From positions 1-5,620 of the forward strand of contig WLED01000066.1 of assembly GCA_009704445.1 (NCBI GenBank): a DNA stretch of 5,620 bases. Direction: 5' to 3'. The notes beneath the pieces are model-generated. The model made no database searches. It saw only the letters and a list, made by a program, of their open reading frames with translations, and had not been told where the DNA came from. Source of the DNA: Actinomycetota bacterium (GTDB lineage: Bacteria > Actinomycetota > Actinomycetes > Nanopelagicales > Nanopelagicaceae). Below are positions 1 to 5,620 of this stretch, piece by piece; the stretch's first letter is position 1, and each line of letters begins with the position of its first letter. Made by a program: the position numbers and the translations under genes.

Positions 1-84
1 CGCCTCAATTTTTGCCTGCGCTGGGTCATAAACACCACATGGAAGATCGCAGTGTGCGTACACGGTTGTTTTTGGTGCAAACAT
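1..84 (-). CDS. sodN: Nickel superoxide dismutase precursor SodN, N-terminal part (cut by window edge)
   Basis: NiSOD dismutates superoxide to oxygen and hydrogen peroxide; characterised actinobacterial forms are cytoplasmic homohexamers. The 28 visible codons start at ATG 84-82 and read a 10-residue leader, MFAPKTTVYA, followed by HCDLPCGVYDPAQAKIEA. HCDLPCGVY is the NiSOD nickel hook. In the family, the new N-terminal His (His11 here) supplies its amine and imidazole, and the two Cys (12 and 16) supply thiolates; a backbone amide also binds Ni. The leader must be removed between Ala10 and His11 to free that amine. An AAAGGAG ribosome site lies 6 nt before the ATG, and no alternative start codon lies upstream in frame, which fixes the start. 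From memory, the Streptomyces leader is longer (about 14 residues) but ends in a very similar FAPKVTVSA. The neighbouring divergent gene is the matching peptidase. About 100 further residues are expected beyond the left edge. Confidence 0.95.
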   Translation of the reverse strand, partial: MFAPKTTVYAHCDLPCGVYDPAQAKIEA

Positions 85-127
85 TTCGGTCTCCTTTAAT
101 TGAACTTCAGGTGAGAGACTACCGCTC
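72..127. promoter_or_regulatory. Divergent sodN/sodX control region, possible overlapping promoters
   Basis: Only 43 bp separate the sodN and sodX start codons, so both promoters must be packed here or reach into the coding ends. For sodX (plus) a possible pair is TTGGTG at 72-77 and TTTAAT at 95-100 with a 17-bp spacer, which would overlap the sodN start and ribosome site. For sodN (minus) a possible -10 is TAGTCT (116-121 read in reverse), with no good -35 at normal spacing. A 9-bp palindrome, TGAAcTTCA, sits at 101-109 between the two. The arrangement is seen directly; the promoter elements are inferred by eye and weak. Confidence 0.3.
91..97 (-). promoter_or_regulatory. sodN ribosome binding site (AAAGGAG)
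   Basis: On the minus strand the bases read AAAGGAG, followed by a 6-nt spacer before the ATG at 84-82. This strong, well-placed site supports the short-leader start of SodN over any longer form. Confidence 0.8.
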
Positions 128-439
128 ATGAGCAGATTTGGCACAGTCAAGGTGGCAGGGGCATCGATGGCGCCTACCTATGAGGATGGTGCGTGGTTAT
201 TTGTCAGATGGTTCACAAATTCACCTGAGAAAAATTCTACCATTGGACTCATTGGAAAAATTTACGTGATTGAAAAACGAGAACGTCCAGGAATCTTCCT
301 TATAAAAAGACTTAAAGATGTTAAAGAGCATTTGTATTGGGTAGAGGGCGATAACGAGAAAAGTACTGACTCTCGACAGTGGGGCTGGATTAATGAAGAT
401 GAGCTAGTAGGACAAGTTATCTTTGCTATTAAGAAATAA
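128..439 (+). CDS. sodX: Nickel-type superoxide dismutase maturation protease SodX (S26 family)
   Basis: This 103-residue protein is a small signal-peptidase-like (S26) serine protease whose expected job is to cut the SodN leader and expose the nickel-binding N-terminal His. The catalytic serine is Ser13 in GASMAPTYEDG, matching the SMxPT box. The general-base lysine is probably Lys60 in FLIKRLKDV, and the conserved C-terminal box appears as EGDNEKSTDSRQWGWI around residues 73-88. There is no signal peptide or hydrophobic anchor, unlike LepB, which suits a cytoplasmic substrate; the length is normal for SodX. ATG 128 is the only start that keeps Ser13: the next ATG (167) falls after it, and a stop at 101-103 blocks extension. 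The best ribosome site is AGGTGAG at 109-115, with a rather long 12-nt spacer. The divergent partner is sodN, and its stop is one base from the kgd stop. Confidence 0.9.
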   Translation: MSRFGTVKVAGASMAPTYEDGAWLFVRWFTNSPEKNSTIGLIGKIYVIEKRERPGIFLIKRLKDVKEHLYWVEGDNEKSTDSRQWGWINEDELVGQVIFAIKK

Positions 440-440
440 C

Positions 441-3400
441 TTAACGCGTAAAAGCCTCTAGCAGTAATGCTTTTTGTTCATCCTCATGCAGATGGTGACT
501 TCCAGTTGCTGGTGATGCAGTAGCTCTGCGAGAAATACGGCGAAGAGTTCTAGATCCAAATCCACGACCACCATGTGCATCAGAAGTTCGCAGCGCAATA
601 TGTGACCATGGACCTTGATTTGCAGGTTCGTCTTGAACCCACAGTAAATTCGCATTTGGATGCTTGTTGGCTTCAGCAACCATTTCATCAATTGGAAGTG
701 GATAGAGAAGTTCTACCCGAACAATGGCTGTTGAGTTTTCTCCCAACTTGGCTCGCTCTGCAACCAAGTCGTGATAAATCTTTCCAGAACAGAAAATAAC
801 GCGTGATGCATTGCTTACTGTTGGATCACCTATGACCGGTTGGAAATAACCGCTCGTAAAATCACTCAGAGATGATGCTGCAGCCTTTAGGCGAAGCATT
901 GATTTAGGAGTAAAGACAATTAATGGGCGACGAGTTGGGTTCTTTGCATGCCAACGAAGCAAATGGAAGTAATTTGCTGGGCTAGCAGGTTGAGCAACGG
1001 TCATGTTTTGCTCGGCGCAAAGCTGTAAATATCTTTCGATACGAGCAGATGAATGATCAGGTCCTTGTCCTTCATAACCATGTGGCAGAAGTAAAACTAC
1101 TGATGAACGCTCGCCCCATTTTTGTAAAGCTGAAGAAATAAACTCATCGATAACTGTTTGAGCACCATTTGCAAAATCTCCAAATTGGCCTTCCCAAAGA
1201 ACAAGGGCTTCTGGACGTTCAAGACTGTAACCGTATTCAAAACCCATTGCTGCATATTCACTAAGCAGTGAATCAATTACAAAGAATTGGTTCTCATCGC
1301 TGATTAAAGAACGAAGCGGAGTCCATTCATTTCCATTTTCTTTGTCAATAATTACTGCGTGACGATTTGAGAAAGTTCCACGACGCGAATCTTGACCTGC
1401 GAGTCGAACTGGATGACCTTCCTTAAGCAATGACCCAAATGCGAGCATCTCGCCAGTTGACCAATCAATAGTTGCATCATTAAGAGATTCAACTCGCTTT
1501 GCTAGCTGCGGTGTTAACTTAGGGTGAACATGGAATCCTTCAGGAACTGCTGATTGAGTTGCTGCAATCTCACGAGCTACGCTCTCTGAAATTGCTGTCT
1601 CAATTGCTGTTGCAGCTGGTGGAACAGGTGCTTTAAAGTTTGCATCTGAATTGAAATCGGTATTTGTGAGTGAGGCAAAGACAGATTCAAGTTGAACTTG
1701 ATAGTCACGTGCGATCTCTTCGGCCTCTTCAGGTGTGATGTCACCGCGACCGACCAAGGCTTCTGTATACAAAGTACGAGTCGATCTCTTTGCATCTACT
1801 AATTTGTACATCAATGGCTGAGTAAAGCTTGGTTCATCACCTTCATTATGGCCACGACGGCGATAACAAATCATGTCGACAACGACATCTTTATTAAACT
1901 GCTGACGATATTCAAAGGCTAAGCGAGCAACCTGCACACAGGCTTCTGGGTCATCGCCATTTACGTGGAATACAGGTGCCTGAATTATTTTTGCAAAATC
2001 TGTCGAGTACTGCGAAGTTCGCGACGATTGTGGCCCAGTAGTAAAACCAACTTGGTTGTTTACAACAATATGAACTGTTCCACCTGTGCGGTATCCGCCC
2101 AAACCTGACATCTGAAGAACTTCGGCATTTACGCCTTGTCCTGCAAATGATGCATCTCCATGTAAAAGTACCGGCAAAATGGAAAATGCATTCTTAATAT
2201 TTAAACGATCTTGTTTTGCACGGACGATTCCCTCAAGCACAGGATTAACTGCCTCTAAGTGCGATGGATTGGCTGCCAAATAAACTTTAGTTTGAGCACC
2301 GGACTCGGCGGTAAATACACCAGAAGTCCCTAAGTGATACTTAACGTCACCAGAACCATGAACTTCATTTTCTGCATAATGACCTTGGAACTCTTGGAAA
2401 ATCTGACCCGCCGACTTACCAGCTACGTTTGCTAAGACGTTCAGGCGCCCACGGTGTGGCATGCCAATACAGACTTCATCTAAACCTTTTTCGGCAGCAG
2501 TTGAAATAACTGCGTCAAGTAGAGGAATGACTGACTCTCCACCTTCAAGAGAAAAACGTTTTTGCCCAACAAACTTAGTGTGAAGGAAAGACTCAAAAGC
2601 TTCTGCGCTATTTAGCTTGCGTAGAACACGCAACTGCTCTTCACGTGGCAACTTGGCATATCCAACTTCAACTCGTTCTTGAATCCACTGACGCTCTTGT
2701 GGTTCTTGGATGTACATGTACTCAACGCCAACTGATCTGCAATATGCGTCTCTAAGAATTCCAAGAATCTTACGAAGTGACATGAACTTCTTGCCACCAA
2801 AGCCACCTGTTGCAAACTCGCGATCTAAATCCCACAGAGTTAATCCATGTGTAACAACATCAAGATCTGGATGTGATCGCTGCATGTAAACCAATGGGTC
2901 AACATCTGCGATTAAGTGACCAAATGTTCGATATGCCTGAATAAGCTGCTGAACGCGAGCTGTTTTATTGATCTCTTCATCGCGTGTAAATGCAAAATCT
3001 GAAGACCATCTAATTGGCTCATATGGAATTCGAAGTGCAGCAAAAATTTCATCATAGAAACCTTCTGCGCCTAACAAATATTCATGCATGCGGCGCAAGA
3101 AATCACCAGACTGCGCGCCTTGAATAATTCTATGATCGTAAGTGCTTGTTAGTGTGATGACTTTACTTACTGCCATATTGGCAAGAGTTTCTTCACTTGC
3201 GCCTTGGAACTCTGCGGGATAGTCCATTGCGCCAACACCTAGAATCAAACCTTGTCCTTGAACTAGTCGTGGAACTGAGTGGACCGTTCCAATAGTTCCT
3301 GGATTCGTAATAGACATTGTGGTTCCAGCAAAATCTTCAACAGTGAGTGCGCCAGTGCGGGCTTTCTTAATTACAGCTTCGTAGGCGCTCCAGAACTGTC

Positions 3401-4184
3401 CAAAATCCAATTCTTCGCAGCCCTTTACTGATGGAACAAGTAATTGACGTGAACCATCTGGCTTTGCAAGATCTATCGCAATTCCTAGGTTCATATGTTC
3501 TGGTTTACCAATTGCAGGTTTTCCATCTATCTCGCCAAAAAATGCATTCATCTCTGGCATTGCTCTAACGGCCTTAATCATTGCGTAGGCAATTATGTGT
3601 GTAAATGAAACTTTGCCACCACGACCGCGTGCTAAATGATTATTGAGAACTATTCGATTATCAATCATTAACTTTGCAGGAACTGCGCGCACTGAAGTTG
3701 CTGTTGGAACAGAAAGTGATCCTTCCATCGATTGCACAACGCGAGCGCTAACTCCACGAATTGGTTCTAACGTAGATGCCGATGGCGTAATCAAAACCGG
3801 AACAGGCTTAACAATTGGATCTGCAGGTGTTGCAGGAGTTAATGAATTTTCTCGCACAATCGGTTGTGTTGATTGAGGAGTTGGTACTGGTTGAGGAACC
3901 TGAGCCACCGGTGCTTGTGGTGCCAAAACTTGCGGAGCAGCGTTTGCAATTTGTTGCGCAGCTTGTTGTGGAGCACGTTGAGCAGACTTTGGAATTGGCG
4001 GTGTTGGTGTTGCACTCTTACCCACTGAAGAATTTAGCCCTGCAGCAGATGTAGATGTTGAAGCCGGTTTATTCGTTTTAAAGTACTCAACCCAAGCAGT
4101 GTCGACAGATGAAGGATCTGCCAAGTAATGCTCGTACATTTCATCTACGAGCCAATCATTTGCGCCAAAATCCTGTGCCGACAC
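441..4184 (-). CDS. kgd: Multifunctional 2-oxoglutarate dehydrogenase/decarboxylase, E2-E1 fusion (Kgd/OdhA/SucA)
   Basis: This thiamine-diphosphate enzyme handles the 2-oxoglutarate step of the TCA cycle in the cytoplasm, as decarboxylase and as E1 of the dehydrogenase complex. Numbering from GTG 4184 (1247 residues, close to mycobacterial Kgd): an N-terminal E1o-type segment at 6-36 (FGANDWLVDEMYEHYL...); a Pro/Ala/Gln-rich linker at about 39-140; an E2-type acyltransferase domain at about 143-373 with RAVPAKLMIDNR, TNPGTIGTVHSVPRL and His351 in TYDHRIIQG; then E1 from about 386 to the end. E1 motifs include MPHRGRLN (His577), NPSHLEAV (His642), the ThDP/Mg site GDASFAGQG with Asp677 and Asn710 of NNQ, HVNGDDPEA, RRRGHNEGDEP and HGYEGQGPDHSSARIER. 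No lipoyl domain is visible, so lipoyl must come from another protein, as in Corynebacteriales. Relatives there are activated by acetyl-CoA and inhibited by the FHA protein GarA/OdhI; whether that holds here is unknown. A TTG at 4190 would add two residues but sits only 1 nt from the ribosome site. The frame is intact throughout. Confidence 0.97.
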   Translation of the reverse strand: MSAQDFGANDWLVDEMYEHYLADPSSVDTAWVEYFKTNKPASTSTSAAGLNSSVGKSATPTPPIPKSAQRAPQQAAQQIANAAPQVLAPQAPVAQVPQPVPTPQSTQPIVRENSLTPATPADPIVKPVPVLITPSASTLEPIRGVSARVVQSMEGSLSVPTATSVRAVPAKLMIDNRIVLNNHLARGRGGKVSFTHIIAYAMIKAVRAMPEMNAFFGEIDGKPAIGKPEHMNLGIAIDLAKPDGSRQLLVPSVKGCEELDFGQFWSAYEAVIKKARTGALTVEDFAGTTMSITNPGTIGTVHSVPRLVQGQGLILGVGAMDYPAEFQGASEETLANMAVSKVITLTSTYDHRIIQGAQSGDFLRRMHEYLLGAEGFYDEIFAALRIPYEPIRWSSDFAFTRDEEINKTARVQQLIQAYRTFGHLIADVDPLVYMQRSHPDLDVVTHGLTLWDLDREFATGGFGGKKFMSLRKILGILRDAYCRSVGVEYMYIQEPQERQWIQERVEVGYAKLPREEQLRVLRKLNSAEAFESFLHTKFVGQKRFSLEGGESVIPLLDAVISTAAEKGLDEVCIGMPHRGRLNVLANVAGKSAGQIFQEFQGHYAENEVHGSGDVKYHLGTSGVFTAESGAQTKVYLAANPSHLEAVNPVLEGIVRAKQDRLNIKNAFSILPVLLHGDASFAGQGVNAEVLQMSGLGGYRTGGTVHIVVNNQVGFTTGPQSSRTSQYSTDFAKIIQAPVFHVNGDDPEACVQVARLAFEYRQQFNKDVVVDMICYRRRGHNEGDEPSFTQPLMYKLVDAKRSTRTLYTEALVGRGDITPEEAEEIARDYQVQLESVFASLTNTDFNSDANFKAPVPPAATAIETAISESVAREIAATQSAVPEGFHVHPKLTPQLAKRVESLNDATIDWSTGEMLAFGSLLKEGHPVRLAGQDSRRGTFSNRHAVIIDKENGNEWTPLRSLISDENQFFVIDSLLSEYAAMGFEYGYSLERPEALVLWEGQFGDFANGAQTVIDEFISSALQKWGERSSVVLLLPHGYEGQGPDHSSARIERYLQLCAEQNMTVAQPASPANYFHLLRWHAKNPTRRPLIVFTPKSMLRLKAAASSLSDFTSGYFQPVIGDPTVSNASRVIFCSGKIYHDLVAERAKLGENSTAIVRVELLYPLPIDEMVAEANKHPNANLLWVQDEPANQGPWSHIALRTSDAHGGRGFGSRTLRRISRRATASPATGSHHLHEDEQKALLLEAFTR
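450..474 (+). terminator. Weak possible sodX terminator inside the kgd 3' end
   Basis: Ten bases after the sodX stop, AAAAGC (450-455) can pair with GCTTTT (469-474), followed by one more T. An alternative inner hairpin AGCA-gtaa-TGCT (460-471) also leads into a T run. Placement and the T tract fit a rho-independent terminator for sodX, but the stems are short and AT-rich, and the site lies in the kgd coding region, so codon constraints may explain it. Confidence 0.22.
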
Positions 4185-4191
4185 TGGCAAG

Positions 4192-4199
4192 CTCCTTTT
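4192..4199 (-). promoter_or_regulatory. kgd ribosome binding site (AAAAGGAG), decides the start
   Basis: The minus strand reads AAAAGGAG, then C, TTG, CCA, GTG. The TTG (4190-4188) is 1 nt from the site, too close for initiation; the GTG (4184-4182) is 7 nt away, an ideal spacing. The GTG is therefore preferred, giving a protein that starts MSAQDFGANDW. Confidence 0.75.
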
Positions 4200-4216
4200 G
4201 CATTGACTAGGGCCTA

Positions 4217-4222
4217 AGCCTA
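4217..4222 (-). promoter_or_regulatory. Possible kgd -10 element (TAGGCT)
   Basis: In the divergent gap the minus strand reads TAGGCT, fitting the TAnnnT pattern of actinobacterial housekeeping -10 boxes. It would place the transcript start about 25 nt before the GTG, leaving room for the ribosome site. No convincing -35 hexamer is seen 16-18 bp upstream, so this is a tentative call. Confidence 0.25.
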
Positions 4223-4327
4223 TCGGCAGTAGCCAACATGCATAAACATTTTATTTGGTGGGCCCCAGGGAGATTGGCCACAGTCATTCAGGCGTCATTT
4301 GGCTCCAAAATACGGCACAGTTTGGCT

Positions 4328-5047
4328 ATGGGATTAGCAGTGGTTACCGGTGCCAGCAGAGGCCTAGGTTTTGAGAGCGCAAAGGCGCTAGCTAGTGCTG
4401 GCTTTGATCTGGCCATGATTGCGAAAGATCCAACTCGGTTAAATCTTGCGCAACAAGAATTAATTAAGAGTTTTCCTAATCAGAAATTTACGACCTATCA
4501 GGTTGATCTCGAAGACATGACAGCAACAAGAGCAATTACTGAGAAGATTATTGCAAATGAACAAACTCCTGAGATTTTGATGATTGCCCATGGCGTGATG
4601 AGTGAAAAAATGTCAAAGACATTAAAGACAAATGATCATGAATGGCGTCGTGTTATGTCCATCAATCTAGATTCCGTGTTCACTCTCGTGAATGGATTAA
4701 TGCCTGCAATGGTTGATGCTAGGAAAGGTCGAGTCATTATCTATTCAGCATGCTTAGGAAGAATGTCTGGACCTGGGACTGCTGGAGGTCTTGCTCCGTA
4801 TCGAATTAGTAAAGCTGGCGTAAACGCTTTTGTGAGGAATCTGGCGCATGAGACCGGCCTAGGTTCACGAGGAGTTTTAGTTGATGCGATTTGCCCTAAT
4901 CATTCAGCAACCGACATGGGGGGCCCTGATGCACCCAGAACAGCTCAACAAGGTGCTGCAACTGCAAATTGGTTAGCTCTTCGTGAGTTTAATCCAGGAG
5001 ATGTAACAGGCGTCCTTTGGGAAGACAACCAAGTAGTTCCTTGGTAA
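4328..5047 (+). CDS. Short-chain dehydrogenase/reductase, carbonyl-reductase-like
   Basis: This is a 239-residue classical-size SDR with a Rossmann fold, expected to be a cytoplasmic NAD(P)(H)-dependent oxidoreductase; the substrate is unknown. From ATG 4328 the first strand leads directly into the cofactor motif TGASRGLG (7-14). The usual NNAG motif is replaced by IAHG (86-89). Candidate catalytic residues are Asn113 (SINLDS), Ser140 (IIYSACLG), Tyr158 and Lys162 (YRISK). The C-terminal part, with CPNHSATDMGGPDAPR at 189-204 and the ending VVPW, resembles the carbonyl-reductase-like (CBR1/plant-type) SDR subgroup as I remember it. The reading frame stays open back to ATG 4238, but those 30 extra residues (MHKHFIWWAPGR...) do not look like an SDR N-terminus. 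A TTG at 4322 is another option. No start has a clear ribosome site, so leaderless translation is possible. The gene is divergent from kgd, with no functional link evident. Confidence 0.88.
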   Translation: MGLAVVTGASRGLGFESAKALASAGFDLAMIAKDPTRLNLAQQELIKSFPNQKFTTYQVDLEDMTATRAITEKIIANEQTPEILMIAHGVMSEKMSKTLKTNDHEWRRVMSINLDSVFTLVNGLMPAMVDARKGRVIIYSACLGRMSGPGTAGGLAPYRISKAGVNAFVRNLAHETGLGSRGVLVDAICPNHSATDMGGPDAPRTAQQGAATANWLALREFNPGDVTGVLWEDNQVVPW

Positions 5048-5082
5048 TTTCATTGAGTTTGCAAACGAGATAAATCTTGTCT

Positions 5083-5460
5083 TTAAAGATCTGTTGGAAT
5101 TGCCCGCAGAGTTGCAACCAAAGTAGTCAGTGCAAGCAATGCCAATGCAGTTGCAATAAACCATAACTGCGCTTGCAACATGTAGCTAACAACACCAAGT
5201 GCAATCAGATTAGCCAACACCGAAGGTGATCGTCCAAAGTACTTTCCTCTGCGATATCCAACAGCTGAAATAGCTAATCCACCCGAACCAAGAAGTGCAA
5301 ACAAAAGCACGCCCAAAAGAGGCAACACTTCGAAAGAGTCCGCAAAAATAGTTAGCCCGACTAACCACATAGCTAAAGCAAAAATAACTCCAGCCTCAAG
5401 GAACAGTAGGGTTGCCACTAGTGCGCGTGCTTTTGCTGCTTTGACAGAATCTGAGTTCAT
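5083..5460 (-). CDS. Small integral membrane protein of unknown function, four predicted helices
   Basis: I do not recognise a family. The 125-residue product has a short polar N-terminus with four charged residues (MNSDSVKAAKAR) followed by four hydrophobic stretches at about 13-37, 45-68, 80-96 and 98-117. The basic loop RRGKYFGRS (70-78) between helices 2 and 3 and the basic N-terminus predict both ends inside by the positive-inside rule. No catalytic or metal-binding motif is apparent. The only ATG that keeps helix 1 intact is 5460-5458, but no ribosome site precedes it: the upstream bases are CTTTTT. The stop of the preceding minus-strand gene is 14 bp upstream, so it may be translated by coupling or from a leaderless transcript. 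It converges on the SDR gene, with 35 bp between the stops. Hydrophobic composition and an intact frame make it a believable gene. Confidence 0.75.
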   Translation of the reverse strand: MNSDSVKAAKARALVATLLFLEAGVIFALAMWLVGLTIFADSFEVLPLLGVLLFALLGSGGLAISAVGYRRGKYFGRSPSVLANLIALGVVSYMLQAQLWFIATALALLALTTLVATLRAIPTDL

Positions 5461-5466
5461 AAAAAG

Positions 5467-5472
5467 AGTTTA
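5467..5472 (-). promoter_or_regulatory. Possible -10 element for a leaderless transcript of the membrane protein gene
   Basis: The minus strand reads TAAACT, a good TAnnnT match, ending 6 nt before the ATG at 5460. A transcript starting about 7 nt downstream would begin at or next to the start codon, which would explain the missing ribosome site. It lies in the 14-bp gap after the preceding gene; AT-rich sequence produces such hexamers easily. Confidence 0.3.
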
Positions 5473-5474
5473 AC

Positions 5475-5620
5475 TTAAGCAGCACTCTCATCACGTTGCT
5501 TAGAGATCAAAGTCAGTTCAATTAACTCACCTTGGCTATCTCGTGCAGCAACTTCTTTGAGTGATGGTCGACCAGCTTTGCGCTTTTTAGCGATGATGCG
5601 ACCATCTTCAAATAGTTCAC
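5475..5620 (-). CDS. C-terminal end of an unidentified protein with a basic GRP segment (cut by window edge)
   Basis: The minus strand has an open frame entering from the right edge and ending at TAA 5477-5475, giving the last 47 residues. It begins ELFEDGRIIAKKRKAGRPSL, continues KEVAARDSQGELIELTLISK and ends QRDESAA. The basic cluster KKRKAGRPS resembles the Arg/Lys-flanked GRP core of AT-hook DNA-binding motifs, but this is only a short resemblance. I do not recognise the family, and most of the protein is outside the window. The frame is supported by its protein-like composition and by the next gene on the same strand starting 14 bp after its stop, which suggests an operon. Confidence 0.65.
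   Translation of the reverse strand, partial: ELFEDGRIIAKKRKAGRPSLKEVAARDSQGELIELTLISKQRDESAA

Noticed and set aside
112..128. TGAG-N9-CTCA inverted repeat before sodX
   Set aside because: Four-base arms that do not extend in either direction are expected by chance at this length and overlap the sodX ribosome site and start.
458..799. Short open frames within the kgd 3' end (458-691 minus, 575-799 plus)
   Set aside because: They overlap the highly conserved Kgd C-terminus in other frames and have shadow-like composition (many His, Met and Leu) without motifs.
1577..2815. Minus-strand open frames at 1577-1795 and 2612-2815
   Set aside because: They are on the same strand as kgd but out of frame, inside its unbroken coding region. 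No frameshift in kgd is needed, and the motifs before and after them are all in one frame.
3643..4054. Plus-strand open frames (3643-3876 and 3815-4054) opposite the start of kgd
   Set aside because: They lie antisense to the kgd linker and acyltransferase start, and their repetitive Leu/Val/Glu-rich composition mirrors the Pro/Ala/Gln-rich linker codons. They have no ribosome site or recognisable domain.
4352..4866. Repeated GGCCTAGGTT at about 4351 and 4857
   Set aside because: Two 10-bp copies inside one coding sequence, both encoding ordinary Gly-Leu-Gly type residues, are best explained by chance and shared codons.
5056..5090. Possible bidirectional terminator between the SDR and the membrane protein gene
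   Set aside because: GTTTGCAAAC (5057-5066) and CTTTAAAG (5081-5088) are palindromes without a loop, and the ATCTT/AAGAT pairing (5074-5090) gives only a 5-bp AT-rich stem with no proper T tract, so no terminator is called.
4973..5164. Minus-strand open frame spanning the SDR 3' end and the membrane protein 3' end
   Set aside because: It overlaps two better-supported genes in other frames and encodes a Cys/Asn-rich sequence with no recognisable domain.

Overview
The window looks like a piece of a compact chromosome from a low- to medium-GC actinobacterium. The strongest clue is a 2-oxoglutarate dehydrogenase in which an E2-type acyltransferase domain is fused in front of the E1 domain. That fusion (Kgd/OdhA) is typical of Actinobacteria. 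The AT-rich codon use, very short intergenic gaps and nickel superoxide dismutase would fit a streamlined aquatic lineage such as the freshwater acI/Nanopelagicales group. That placement is an inference and was not tested.

Layout from left to right. Positions 1-84 (minus) hold the first 28 codons of sodN, nickel superoxide dismutase, cut by the window edge but with the complete nickel-hook motif. Positions 128-439 (plus) hold sodX, the small S26-family peptidase that removes the SodN leader. The two are divergent, with 43 bp between their start codons. sodX ends one base away from the stop of kgd (441-4184, minus), which fills two thirds of the window. Across a divergent gap of about 140 bp lies a short-chain dehydrogenase/reductase of the carbonyl-reductase type (4328-5047, plus). 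It converges, across 35 bp, on a small four-helix membrane protein of unknown function (5083-5460, minus). Upstream of that on the same strand is the C-terminal end of an unidentified, partly basic protein (5475 to the right edge).

Functionally, sodN and sodX form one unit: SodX is expected to cut the SodN precursor just before the histidine that becomes the N-terminal nickel ligand, giving a cytoplasmic superoxide-detoxifying enzyme. Kgd supplies the 2-oxoglutarate to succinyl-CoA step of the TCA cycle and probably works with lipoyl-bearing partners encoded elsewhere, because no lipoyl domain is visible in it. The SDR probably reduces or oxidises a small carbonyl or alcohol substrate using NAD(P)H; its substrate cannot be read from sequence. 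The last two minus-strand genes are 14 bp apart and may be co-transcribed.

No mobile element, CRISPR array, tRNA or rRNA is visible, and no stretch over 300 bp lacks a gene. I see no sign of a new multi-gene system. The points most worth checking are the short SodN leader, the kgd start codon, the altered motifs in the SDR and the two unassigned minus-strand genes.
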